NCBI GenBank assembly: GCA_033964015.1
Contig: JAWWUD010000215.1
Location: 36,000 to 99,999, forward strand
Length of the DNA: 64,000 nucleotides
Direction: 5' to 3'
Origin: Scolanthus callimorphus
Lineage: Eukaryota > Cnidaria > Anthozoa > Actiniaria > Edwardsiidae
Shown here: in pieces, positions 44,401-58,466 of the stretch
How the letters are laid out: each line of letters begins with the position of its first letter
How positions within the stretch are numbered: position 1 is the first letter of the stretch
Made by a program: the position numbers and the translations under genes
The notes under the pieces: generated by a model
The model's input: only the letters and a program-made list of their open reading frames with translations
Databases searched by the model: none
Told to the model about the DNA's origin: nothing

Positions 44401-47400
44401 GGTGACCGTCGTGGGTACTTGGGACACTAAGTAATGGTGACATCATTTTGCTATTGGTTTCGCTACAGTCATATGAAATCTAGCCTGCTTAGCTGGTCGT
44501 TTTGTGTGTTTTCCAAGACGATTTCTTTGGCGAGCGCGGGAATTGTGTACCGACCCGAGAGCGAGTTCTATAAATGGCCCGCGAGAAACTGCAGGGCGGG
44601 AGAGAGCAGAGAAAAACCTCCGCCTCCCCTCGGGGGCAATTTTTGACGCGTTTTTGGCCTGTTTTTGGCGCGGTCATTTATCGAACAAGGATAAACAACC
44701 TGCGCTCTCGCCGATGAAATCGTTTGGAAAACACACAAAACCGCCAGCTACACAGGCTATATGAGATTCACTAGAATAGTATTTTATTTTCACTGCATAC
44801 CTATTACCGCATCATGGTAAGCTAAGTTATGGGATGTGTCCGCGACTACCATGGGCAGCAGTAGGCATGCAGCGAGGGCGAGGAGCATGTAGTGTCCCCA
44901 ACCGACACCAGGGGAGGTGGGTGGGGCAAAAAACCGCTTGACCACCCGTTACGCCGATAACTGACAACGGAACACAGAAGACGCCGGAAATTTAAACTAT
45001 AGGGGCCGCAAAGCATCATGCACGCCAGTATGCAGCTAACACCGATTGATTGGGCGATTCCGATAAACTTTCACGATGCGCTAATTAATATGCAGATGAA
45101 AATAGTATTTTATTTTCACTGCATACCTATTACCGCATCATGGTAAGCTAAGTTATGGGATGTGTCCGCTCCTACCCATGCCCTTGCAATATTCATTGCT
45201 GACTATGCGAAAACCACAGAAAGTGGAAACGTGGAAAAGGAAAGATCGTAAGATGGGATAAAATGATAAGATAGGATTGAATGATAGCTCTTTAAAAGAC
45301 TTCTCTTTCCAATACTCAGATTTCCTCTTTAACAAGACAGAGGGTTCTATGGTGCCTCCTTAGCTCAAATATCATTGAAAGATCTATAAGAATGAACTGT
45401 TTTCTCCAAAGCAAACTGTCGTCGTTATTGCTTTACCACGCAAGTACTAGTAAATTGTTGGAAGTAGGTAATAATAAAATACTATATGGACTTCTATAGC
45501 GCATATGCATTTCTGTTCTAAGCGCTTACAATATAACAGTTAAATAGGGTGGCTTCACACTTAGGCTTCGGCTGAACGACAAAGCCAGCAAGAAACATGA
45601 CGAAAGACCGCCAAAGCGACTGAAGCGAAGCAATTGCAACCTACAGCCTTCAATCACATCGCACGGCGAATGCAAGTGAGTGACGGTTTTGAGTTTTCGA
45701 AAAGGGTAAGGTACTGTACTTAGATTTAAAGTATACGCTGCGTTATACTTAGATCGTACTTCGGCAGTTGAAGACGCGGCGTAAACATAACTACAAAGTA
45801 TCTTACTTGAGCAGTCAACATGGCGTTCACACTGAAAGTAGCCCTAAGCATACTGAAGACCTCCTTACGAGCGTTAGTGTGAACCCACCTAGTATGAAAA
45901 GTATGGCGTCCCCGTCTATGTCACTTGTGCGGCCACAGACGGCTGTGAGAATGGGGCTGTTCCACGTGATTGGATTAGTATCCGCGTCATTAGGGTAAAG
46001 GCAGGCCGTACAGCGACGCGCAGGTTGAGTCTAACAATCTATGAAAGCGGAACTGTGAAAAGCGGCCTAGAAAACACACCGAAAGGCCAACAAACTCAGG
46101 AAACTGTCAAAAGCAACGCACTGAAGAAAGGCCAACCATTAACGAGGTAACTAATTTTATGGGAAAACTAAGTGCTCCTTTTGGATAAAACGCAGGGGGT
46201 CCTTTTAATTTCAGGGGGTGTAACCAAGAAGGCGGAAATTTTTTTTTTTTTCCCTGAGAGACTGGGTGCAAAGGTAAGGCCACGCCTGTAGTAACTATTA
46301 GTGAGAACCATGTGATCCACCAATTTCCATGCCTTTTCCGAGAGCGTACAGTCAAAGTCGTTAACCAGTGTTAACCAGATTCTCTACCGCCGCTTTGTGT
46401 GTGCTCATTCCATGAGACTTTCAAAAGAGTTAACATCCTCTGAAATGCCTTTCCGGTTATCTCGGGATCGGATCTCACGTCCGGGCGTGTTGAAGAGGAA
46501 CCTCGCCCCAAGGGCGCTTATACGCGTAACAGAACAACATAACTATGTCATGTTCTTCGGGCCCCCGGGGAAATAATCCAACCGGTCATGGAGAAAGCGC
46601 CAGTTCTGGATTTCCGTGAGGGGCCTGCCCCTGTGATTAGTGGAATACATAAAGAACATTTCGCCAAAAACTGTTGTTTTGTCGACGTTGCAAAACTTCC
46701 TTATTAAGAAATTCCCCCTTACCTTATTTGGATGGTCTGTGAGTACTTTCCCTCATATCTTAGCGAAAAAAGCAGGAAATCTTACCAAAACTTGCAGATA
46801 CTGGAAAAACATCATTTTCTTGGTAGCCATTTTGTTTTTGCCCCCCGCCGAGGGACCTGAGACACGTTTTGAACACCACAGGTAACCCGCGCGGATTTGC
46901 CAAAAGAGACGACAACACTTCCTAGATACGAATATGCGATACCCTGGACTACCACTTGCACATACAATCTGCAAGATGGGAAGCTTAACTGAAAGAGACG
47001 ATTAAGTGTTTGAAGGGATACCATGGCGGATGACAAAATTTTCTCTGAGGGCTATGAAAGCATCCGTTTCATCCTGCGGGACGAGACAGTCGCATATAAC
47101 CCTAAAAAGCTTACAGAAGTGAAGGAGATGTATTTCTCAAATGTGATGAAATACCCTGCTTCGATAAGGATAGATAACAGACGATATATGCCGCGGCCTA
47201 GGTGTTCTGATGGCTCGGGGCAAAACCAAAGTACGATGCAGGGGAGGTAATTGTATCACGTGACGGACATCAATATACTGCGAGAGCGGAGTTAGAGCGG
47301 CTTACAAAGTCATGGTATAAGAAGGCGCTCACTTTCCAACCGAAGGGCAAAGTATTAAAATGTAAAATAGAGGTAATCCAACTGAAAATCAAAGCACACT

Positions 47401-50400
47401 CTCGGAAGAAGGGTTAAATAACACATAGTGTTGCCTTTGACCCAGAAGTATGAATCCTGGCAAATAAGACACACAGATGATCCAGCTTGAAAGGGAGATC
47501 TGTATCCAAAGGTAACAACAACCTCTCGTCGTCACGTTGGCCTGCTTTTAGTGAATTGGCTTACAAAAACATTTTGGAATTCTGATTAAGTTTTGTTGCC
47601 ATGGTAACGGTGACTCGCAATCCGCCATATTATAAATAGCAATTTCTTTTTCATGTTTGTACGCTAGTCTTTCTGTAACCTAACTAGATATGTCTTAATA
47701 AAGACATTTTCCAACAATATCATGTATTACAAAAGCAAGTGAAATAACTTATAATATATATATATTTTTTTCATTTTCTTAAGAAATTCCAAGTTATCCA
47801 ATTAGCTTACCTGAGGATAGTTGTCCTTTATAAATAGATGACAACCTTTAACTTTCACCTTCTCCTGTGCGAGTTAAAGAGGTCTAAATAAAACAATCCA
47901 AGATAGCCGCCACTCTGGCTACTGAGTCACGTGATAAGCGCCTCCATGGTGACAAACTAGGTTAAAATATAGCTCTTCTTGAAACTATTGTACTAAACAA
48001 TTCCAATAATGATCCATAGTAACATGAGATATGAAGAATAATCCATTTTTTCAGGCAAATGCGTTTTGAGCCATGCCTTAAACCCACTGAGGAGGTCTCG
48101 AAGGCTAAACAGTAAGTGAGAGGCTAAGTATGGTTGGAAAACATTGTCGACCTCTCCCCAAAACAAGATATCTCCAGCGGTTTTAAAAATCGAGAATTAA
48201 GGCACGATAGAGAGTTATAACAATGGGCGGTAAAGGGGCGTAGTAAAATTTCTACTTGAAATTTTTTTTTTTTTTTTTTTTTTTTTCTTCAAATGGCTCG
48301 AAGAAATGCCCTACCCGGACGCCGTCGCGAATGATTCGGTGAGGATCTACATCATGACGGTTAGGCAAATAGGCGGCAAATAGGCAAGAGACTCCCATAC
48401 TGGTAAGTTACCGTGACCATTCCCGCCTTGAAGAATTTTGGGTCACGAAATTAACCGGAGGGGCCAACGAAGGGTTGGGTTCCCTGTGTGATACTTCAAA
48501 CATGAGTATCCGTTGCGTCTTTCTTATTTCTGCGGCAGCCGTTACGCGCGAGATGAAAAACAAAATTACCGCTTGCTTAACAAAAACAAACAAAATGATG
48601 CGATAACTAAAAGGGAACCCAACCCTTCGTTGACCCCAGCCCTGAACGCGAAGAACAGGGTGGTATAGAACACAGAGCAGGCTCCCCAGGGTCAACGAAG
48701 GGATAAAGGGATAAAGGGTACACAAAAAGTAAAGAACTTATAAACCTGACAAATGTTTTCTAAACGACCAGCGGGGTCCCTGTGGTATGGGAAAGCACAA
48801 AGATACCGTCATTAACAGCCTAGCTGTATGTATCAATAACAATAACAATAACTGGACCTGGTACGTTGACCACCACGCGGCTTCCAAAATGGAGGCAGCT
48901 TTTATGGCAATTTAGTTAGTACAAGGTCTAATAAGATCCAACATCTCCTGGGGATCAGTAAATACCACTGAGCGCGCGCGGATTTAATACGAGCTGCAGC
49001 AAATTTATCGGCCTAAGCATGAGTTTTTTTTTAGTATGGCACAAAGGCGCCTCCTGTGTTTCCAACTTGCTATAGCGCCTTAACTGTCCTTTACGGACCC
49101 TATGGTGGATAGGACAGAACAAGAATATGTATGCTGTAATTATACGAGTAAAATAATTAATAATCTTCACAGTTCCCTATCCCCACATGGTGAAACGAGA
49201 TTTAAGTACGCTTGGACACACACAACACTTCTAAGACAGCGCACGCTTGAAGAATGACCACGGATGACACTGCTTATTAAAGTGCGAAAAACCTACAATG
49301 ACCCTTTAACGCATGACTAGACTGACTAGATAAGACAATAGCGCTGTTCACGCCGACGTCATATATTGTTGTTAATATGCCAACGAGAGATCGATTGGTT
49401 AACAGAACAAAGGGCGCTATCCAATCTACGGTTGGAACTCATAGCATTACAAAGGCAATGTTGATATACAGTGAATAGCGATATAAATCGAGGTCCTGTT
49501 TCTTAAACCACTACACTTTATAGAACTTGAGAACTAACCACAGAATGATACATCTAAAAAACACTCGTAATTGCAAGCTACACGCATAAATTGCAGTCCG
49601 TATCCAAGGGATCAGACATTACATCTGTAAACCGCAACTGAAAATTGATACGGATATTTGCGGTTTACAAAATATATACAAACATTTACATATACTGTAA
49701 CTCACTAAAGACTACAGGTGGCGCGTAATTTAAAAATGCGAAAACTCTGTCGAACGAAATATATAAGGCAAACCCAGAACCCGGATAATCATACAGAAAA
49801 TTTGAAAGCTGCAAAATTAACGAAACTATATCAGCTCTGACACACGACAAAGGCGGACCTCGATGAGACTTGTGATAACAACTCTATAGATCAAAGACCA
49901 GTATGTTCAAAGAGCTACGAAATAAAATAAAACAGGCTAGAAATATGTACGTAATAGGGTCAAAACAGTACGAAAGACTAGGCTAACGAGCAGACCTAAA
50001 ACAGCTAGATAAACAACAGTGTGTGAAGCAATAAAACAACCGAGCCCTCGCCGATGAACTGGAAATTTAAGTACGATATAATTTCAAATGGCAACTAGTA
50101 TCCATAATGTAGCGTAAATATTCTCTTCGCCAACCAGCGGTATGCATAATATAGCAGGAATGTACCTTCGTCGAGCGGTATCCATAGATATCCGAACTGT
50201 ATTCTTCGCCAATTGCGGTATTCAGAGATATATATAGACCTTCGCCTACGAGCGGTACCCAATTTACTCTTCGCAAACATGCGGAATTCAGAGCTATATA
50301 GATCCTCGCCTACGAGCGCTATCCGTAAATACATCCAAATACTCTTCGCCAACGAGCGGTATCCAAATAACAAATGATATACTCATCGCCAACTAGCGGT

Positions 50401-53400
50401 ATCCAATGAGATATAGATCTTCGCCTACGAGCGGTATCCGTAAATACATCTAAATACTCTTCGCCAACGAGCGGTATCCAAATAACAAATGATATACTCA
50501 TCGCCAACTAGCGGTATCCAATGAGATATAGTTCTTCGCCTACGAGCGGTATTCCAAAAGATAAGGCATATTTTTGTAGGCCAACTAGCCGAGTTAACAA
50601 CGCAAATATATTGAACGTGAAATAACTAAGACTATAGTTACCTCAACCTGTAACGTCTGGAGAGCAGCAGGACAAGTCATGGCTGGAATTAGGAGCGACG
50701 GGAGCAGGTAAAGAATCCGCCATTATAGATAGGAGCTGGTGTCGGTTGGGAGGCCCAGCAAAAAACCAGGCTTGACCACCCGTTACGCCGATAACTGACA
50801 ACGGAACACAGAAGACGCCGGAAATTTAAACTATAGGGGCCGCAAAGCATCATGCACGCCAGTATGCAGCTAACACCGATTGATTGGGCGATTCCGATAA
50901 CTTTCACGATGCGCTAATTAATATGCAGATGAAAATAGTGCAGCTTCAAAACGAAAGCATGCTCGGTCCGAATGCATGCTCGATGATCCAGTGCCTCATG
51001 CCGTAGCTGGCCATTTGTTGCAAAAAGAGTTTTGCAATCCATAGGAGCATCAGAAGAGCTTCGTATTTCTTTGTTTTCTCGAACTACTTACCAATCCCCA
51101 GGCAACAGTTCTAATGCCTTGAAGATACATCTCCGTGACAATGAGCAACAGATATCCTATTGCCCATATGTTGACAAGAATTTCAAATGCACCACGAGTC
51201 TGCAACGAGAACATCAATGTTAGGTTCACACAAGGTTCATTTTAGACTGGGCAGGCCCGTGGTCAGCATGAGGCGAACGAGGCACTCGGCCTCGGTAAAA
51301 AATTGTGTTAATGATAGACTAGCAGTTTAACTTCCTAGTGTTCTATAATTGAAAGAAAATTGTATAACGATATTTTCTGGAAATCTGGCTCACTCTGCCT
51401 CGATTTTTTCTGGGTACGGGCCTGCTGGGTCCAGAGACACGTTCAACATTTGGCTCAAGATTTGTGAGTATTTAACAGTGTTTCTTCGTGAACGAAAAAC
51501 CCGACGAAACTTCGTAAATATTCTGAATACATGTTGACCAATATTTAACGTTTTAACGTTGACCAAGAGAAAATGATCATTTTCTCTTGCGTTGACTAAA
51601 TCACTGAAAACGTTACTTTAGGAAATGTTAAAACTTCTCATTGAATCTTGTTAAACGCCTTGTGGAATCATGTTTAATGATGTTGAACCGTTCAACATTC
51701 GTTAAAAAGATCCGTAAAAATCAAGGTTCCCGCCATGTAAACTGCATTCCAAATCTTCACAATTCCATCTATTAGCCACCGCTTTCAACTAATTTGAAAA
51801 TTGTCGGAAACTGCAAAAACAACTCACCAAAATTCCAATACGAAAACTTTCTACCGAATATCCCGTGAACACTAACAAGTGAATTTTATTCGGGAGACAT
51901 CGAGATCTCGGGAATACAAAACTAACTATTTCCGTTGGAAGCAATCTCAGCCCAACCTAGTCCCTGGCGTTATGAGCGGGCTTCCTGTGGTTAAGTTGTG
52001 ACGTGATTGAGCTCCCACGCACATCCAGCGGTTTACCTTCTCACTGCCAACCTCGTCCCCAGGGTCTTGTGGGTAATTTTCAGATGACGGTTGGTCGAGC
52101 ACAAGACCCTGGGGGAGGCTGAGTCACGTGACCACTCTTTGAAGTCATGGGAACGAGGTTATCCTTTGTATCGAAAGTGTCATGTGACTCAGCCTCCCCC
52201 AGGGGCCATTTTGAAAAAACGACCGAGAAGACCCTGGGGACGAGGTTGTCCCACTGCAAACAAGGAAGGCCTGGGACCTGACCTGGGACCAGGCTGATTT
52301 CAACACTCTCAACCACAGGCAGACCAGACTAAACATCAGTGGATTGGAGTATATTTGTGTCTCAACAAACCTGTTGGTCAGATGACGTATAGACGAGGTC
52401 TCGTAGAAAACATGGGTTGCATTTCACGCGAGTGAGGGTCATATTACTGAACGTCCAGTTACCAGTGCCGTTAGAAACCGTGTAGCTTGTGGTGACGTTT
52501 TTAAATGGTGGATTACAACCCGGGTCCTGATGGAAATAACGGTGACATGGGAATCAACGCTTGCTGCGATGACTGCAGTATACAACTCATTCAAAAAAGG
52601 TTGCTTTGGTGGTTGGTGTTAGGGCTTTGATGTTTGGGCTTTCATTACTCCCGGCGCATTTTAGTAGCTGATATTCTACACGATAAGTTAATAGGTTTTC
52701 GTATTATTCCCGTCAAAATCCATACCCAGCTGATCCACTATAGAACTATTCTTTAAGCAGAACAACCCATGTTATGAGAGTGTATTTTCCATTCACAAAC
52801 TATGATTTGTATAAGAAATTCATCTAGTGAATTTTAGGCTCATAGATTAGTAACTAATTAGTAAAGAAACGTCGAGATTGAAAGCAGCGGAAAACTCGTA
52901 CGTTTGTATGAAGTTTTGATGCCATTGTCCGAACATTTTGGTGATCGATTTTGGTGATACACCATGTGCAAGCTGGCGCCAAAACGGTGAATTGTCTCGG
53001 GATTGTATTCCATGCTTCAACGACCAATTCCCGAAGCAACCTTTATTGAATTTACTAGGTGCATATAATTTCATGGTGCAACACTTCCTACCTTAACTGG
53101 CCGAAGGTACAAGGCTACGCTGAAGATAAGCAAGTATAGCACATACACTACTAACAGCTGGGAAAATCTAGCAGGAAAAACATGACAATGAAAGGAGTGA
53201 GTTGCACAGTAGAGCAATACACCTTTTTCCAAAATGGCGACTTTTTGTTCCATTGGCCCTTGTTACCGCACTCTCATGAAATTTGTCTTTTGTCTTTGAG
53301 CTTGAGTGAATATAAAACAAAATAATAATTTCATGAAAACGAGACATCAAGGGCCAGTCAGCCATTTTGGAAAAAGGTGTATGGGGGAACGGAGTTTTGC

Positions 53401-56400
53401 AAATATATAAACACATATGGAATTTTTCCATGGATAACAGAACATTGGCAAAATGCATCCGAGAAACTACAAATTGACTCGGCAAGAGAAAAAGACACAC
53501 CCATCGCAACTCAGCAACGTTTTAGGAAACAACTCTGTAATAAAGGTAATGTGCTTAAATGTGTTTTGAAAATATTAGAAGCGTGTCAAAACTTGCTAAG
53601 CCTTAATCTAATGTCCAAGGCTGGGCAAAACCAATTCAACATCTCATAATATAGTACCGAATAAAAACTCCACCAATTTTGGATTATATCAATTCAAGTA
53701 TGTCCATTCGGTATTGAGGCAGCCCCTGCGCTTTTTCGACAAAAACGTGAAAACGATTAAGAAGTTTGGTATAGCAAGATTTTTTAGGGTTTCTTCATGT
53801 TTCATTCACCATCTTTTCGATACTCACCGTGTACGACAACCATTACGCCATTTTTCATTCAATACGTTATGTACAATGCCATCAAGCAACTCGAGATGTT
53901 CTCTTGAATCCTGGTTAAATACACAAGAGATCGAAATACACGCTAAATATTCTTGCTTTTACTTTCCACCACACATTTAGAATTTCACAATCCCTCACGA
54001 CTGAATGGAGAAGGTATTCCCCGTTTTTACCTCGCAGTTGCTCTCTCTCTCCAGTCGAAAACGAGCACGTGTCCAGCATAGGTGCAAGTGATATTTACTG
54101 ATTCGAAATAAAAGCTACAGTGTAATGGCTTCCCAGATATGATTGGCATTCTATTTCCTTTCGTGTGGTATAGCTAGGTTTGTGGGAAAACTAGGTGGTC
54201 TGCGTCGGCGGGGACTTAAACATGGACAATAACAACCAAAGGTTAATTGAGATTTATGTTAATCAAAGTGGAGAACTAGTGTTTGGCTGACGTCTCGAGC
54301 GTTAGCCCTTCATCGGATCAAAAATCCAGCTCCGACAAAGGGCTAACGCAGAAGCACTAGCAAAACACTTGTTCTCGACGGCGTTTCTTTAACATTAATC
54401 CCTTTGGTTGTTATCGTTCACATTTCTTTTCGTACACGGCAGAGTATTTTGAAAGCTTCATGTGTTTGCATGAAACGTTTAAGATTTTTGGTAGACGCCA
54501 AGACCAACAATTAAAGCCTGATTGCTTTTTTATGTACTGAACGTTCGGATATATTATTGATTTACCTCATGAATAATCACATTGATAGCAGATCGCTCGA
54601 TGACTTGCCCTTCGTCGCCAACCTGATATTATTTAGAAAGAGAATAAATTAACGTATGAAATGTTTCTTCAGTCGAGATAAAGCCCAGCCACAGTAAATT
54701 CCTCATAACTTTTTACATCAGAATACTACTTCTGGAATTCCTTTTCAAAAATGTGTTGTGGAACAGAATGCAAGCTAAATCAAATTGCACCGGTTTTTGG
54801 GTTGTCATATTCACCGTGAACATTGCTTTTGTACGGTCAAACCAGATCTTCCGTGTTTTCATAGATGTTTTACCACACTAGACCCATTGCCCAAGTTCTT
54901 ACATGGTCGAAATGGTTTGTTTGGTCTCGCTCTGGGTGTGGTTGAATTCATAAACTGCCGTGATTTTACCCTGGGAACCATTTCTCGACAACTCACTTGA
55001 GCGTGAACATAAGTGAGACGAGAACCCTCGCTTCATTTGTCGTTTGAGCCAAGGGTACTGTGAATGGCGCGCATGGAGCCAACGTTTTGCCTGTTACCCA
55101 TTCAGAATGGAATTGTTTGGGGCAACAGCGGGACAGCTCTCTTTATAAGTACATGTAACATTGTGGAGTTTGTGTTTTGCAAGGACTCATAGAAGTCTGA
55201 GAGCGACCTGACCAAAAAATGGTTGAGATCTTTATTTTCACTATAGCTAGTTTCCTCTTTTTTGAGCGTTCTCGTATTTTTCTGTTCTATAACTTGTCTT
55301 TCTGTTGCTTGAATAAAAGTTTGGACGAGCAAGAATTTCGTTTTGTAAAGTTATTGCAAAAAACACTGTACTTTTTGTTGAGTCAAATCATCACTTCCCC
55401 GACGTTTACATCCTTTTTTCTCAAAATCTAATTTTGCCCAAAATTTCGATATTTCTTATTGGTCACCGGGGGGCCGCCACTAGAAGAGTGGGCATACAAA
55501 GACAGAGAATCTCGAAACCATTTTGGGTCCTTCAGAGCAGTTCAGCTCATCCCGAAAGCTGCAATGTACTAAAGTAAAGGATTTTAAAGGCCCGTTCACA
55601 CTACCAATTCTTGCTGCTGATGTAAACTATGTGCGACTCGGCGCGACCGACCGAATTTTTTTGTCGCGCGAATGTCGCGGAGATTTCAAACGTGTCAGAA
55701 ACCCTTTGCAACATGATGCGATTTGAAGAAAAGAGAGCACAGAAATCGCACCGGACTTGCATCTCGTTTACACTAGAGAGTTGGAATTGCGGCAAATGCA
55801 ACAAAAATCGCAAGTGTAAACAGGCCTTAAGAAGAGGTGTTTGGAAAGTTAAATACACACCAAAATAGACTCACTCGGTGCCTCCTCATTGCATTCATGT
55901 GGTAAAACGACTATTGTTCAACATGATACACAAGTGTTTACACCTAATTCAGAAAAGGTTGCTTTGGTTATTGGTCATTGAACTTCTTTGTTTCGTGGTC
56001 ACTGAAGCAAAGAATTCCATCTTTTCGCACTACAATTGAAAGACCAAAGACCAAACGCCAAAGCAACCTTTTTTGAATTAGGTGTATATGTCCATAAACC
56101 ATGTTTATCTGGCCTGACCAGAGCCTTACCGTATCAATTTCATACAAAGGAAATGCTGCACACGTTACACCGCCATATTCCCAGAATACTTCTCGTTTTT
56201 TGTTAATTATGTAGTGGAACATCTGTGTAGGAAACAACTGAATATTGCAGAGCAAAGTCATAACACCAACGACACATGAAGTAATATGGCTTAGTCTGCC
56301 GGTTGGCATGCTAAATGTTTCTTGTGGTGTTACATTTTTCAGCAAATAAAAAAACTCTGCCTCGTACCTAGGCGTCTCAGGTGTGTCAAAAAAGGGCAAA

Positions 56401-58435
56401 ACCCCGCGGCAATCCACGAAGGCTAATGCACTGCTGCAAAGGACCGCCTTCCCATGATGCCTTTCGCACTAGCTTGCTCCCAGTCGCTCTCGCCTCAAAA
56501 ATTGCAAGAACGCGCCTGAGTCCAAACACACTTGGGACTCCCTCTTTTCTTGAGTTCCTTCAACCATTTGGAATTCAAACTATGAATCTCAGCTTATCAA
56601 TGGGTGTGTTTGAAAGACAAAAAAATCATTACCTCCTTTCGTGCCAATTTGGCAGCTAGTGTTAATGGAATGTAGCCTTGATTGTTTCGGATGTTCAAAT
56701 TTATCCCATTGGCACATTCACTGCAAAGACAGTCAGTGCCATATTCCAACAACAAATCATACATATCCTGGAAAAAAAAAGAGGAAAGTTAAAGTAATAT
56801 ATAATATGTTTCAAAAAAGGCTTGTACAGTTAGGAATTAGGAGTATAAGGAATTGTTGTTGTTAATGGATGAATTGTAAATACCTGTCTATCATGAATCA
56901 CACACATATGCATGACTGTGTTGCCATTAGTATCCTGTTTGTTGGGGCATGCCTTGCGACGAAGTAGATATCTAACCGTGTCTGTCTGCCCTAAACTGGC
57001 AGCAAAAGATAAAGGGTACTCTCCCCAGTATGTGTTGCTAGAAAAAGAGATAAAGATTAGCAACTGTAACTAACCAACCAGGGTTCTTGCACAGGGTGGG
57101 GTGGGGTGGGGGGGGAGGGGGAATTTACTCCCTGATATGGGGTATACAGGTATGTGACACAATATAGGGTATGGTTTTTGGGCTCCTGAGGTCTGCCGTA
57201 GGGTATCATTTTTGGCTTTGTTTGGTCTACAGTAGGGCATGTATTTCAGTACAGGCTACCCTACAAACAAATTTTGATCAAAGATGTGCTGCATTTAGTG
57301 ATAAACCTCAATATAACCTTCACATGATTAATAACATTCCACTTTGATTGTGATGAACTGGACCACCCTGGTGACTAACTTTATGTCTGCAGTAGGTTAT
57401 ACAATTTTAACTGTACCATAGGTCTATGGTAGGGTATATAAATCGAGGTTCTTGCAGAGCTATCCTCTGCAACCAGTGTTGGTCCTTTTGGACTTGGAAT
57501 GATGACATTCATTGATGACTGCCAATTGGGCCCTTTGGATGACAGAGCATTGCTACATAATTGCATTGCCACACAAAAATGGATTGAGTCACTCCAGGGA
57601 GGTGGCAAATATACACATATCATCAGGAAACATTACTTCCAACCTTAATAATGGATACAAACAGGGATGGCCCATAGCAAATTTACCCAAAAGAGATGGG
57701 AAATTAGGTTTGGTAAAAGACATTTTAACCCTAAGAGGTGCATGTAGTAAATAAGGCATACAAAATAACTACAGAAGGCTACCATGTTAGCATATGACAC
57801 CATAAGGGATACCGGTAGTACTGGTAGACAACTCTTTGGATAACTGACACCCCTGAAAGAAGCATTTGAGTGAAAATTATATTCAATGATCACCCCCATA
57901 TATTTTCAGGGGTATTCCCCCCTCCTTCAGGATCTATACAGTACCTTGAACTCCTGTAGTCAGTCTCAGGGGATAACACCACATCCTCTATGTTTTCATC
58001 ATCTTGTCTTGAGGACTTCTGATCCTCAGGACAAAAGAAAGCCCCACACGCCCTTTCGTGGATGTTGATGCCATGCCTACACAGGAAGTGCACCATTGCA
58101 AGTTCTTCATTGACAATTGCCATATGCAGACAATTTTCACCTAGAAAGAGAGATGAATTTTCCAGAGGGTTAAGATGTTATTGTCCATGCAAATACTAGG
58201 TACATGTATGTGTTGTAATGCAGAGTCGAACATTTCTTATTGATAACTGTGCACTATAAATGCAATGTGTGGTTCCAGAAATTATCCATACCCCCCTACG
58301 GAAGGGCAATGGAAATTCCGGAGGGGTGGGGTGGTCGATTTACCTGATCATTTCCATACAAATACTGTATTTTTCCTTGGAAATTCCAGAGGGGTGGGGG
58401 TGGGGGCACTTTTCAACACCCTTCCGTGGAGGGGG

Positions 58436-58466
<31 letters not shown>

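Larger units (their letters stand above)
44190..51091 (-). other. TRPV: 6.9-kb TRPV intron between the S2 and S3 exons
   Basis: It is bounded by donor GTAAGT at 51091 and acceptor TTCCGCAG at 44190, both phase 0, so exons AWGL and LYNPIRGLF join directly. It contains the duplicated segments at 44775-45169 and 50771-50938, a minisatellite at 50088-50560, a T homopolymer near 48270-48287 and inverted repeats around 48450-48700. An ORF at 47023-47250 starting [10 protein letters not shown] is unrecognised. No further channel exon is required. Confidence 0.65.

Noticed and set aside
44808..44936. Possible TRPV exon between S2 and S3
   Set aside because: Omitting it joins AWGL to LYNPIRGLF in phase and gives the normal S2-S3 spacing. 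Its acceptor lacks a polypyrimidine tract and it sits at the edge of a duplication. Kept only as a finding.
47023..47250. 75-codon ORF starting [10 protein letters not shown] with a good start context
   Set aside because: No recognisable domain, no partner exons, and it lies on the opposite strand in a TRPV intron full of repeats. Not enough support for a gene.
52847..53253. Several ORFs around the S1 exon of TRPV
   Set aside because: Only 53092-53167 agrees in phase with neighbouring exons and shows the S1 segment. The longer ORFs run into intron sequence.
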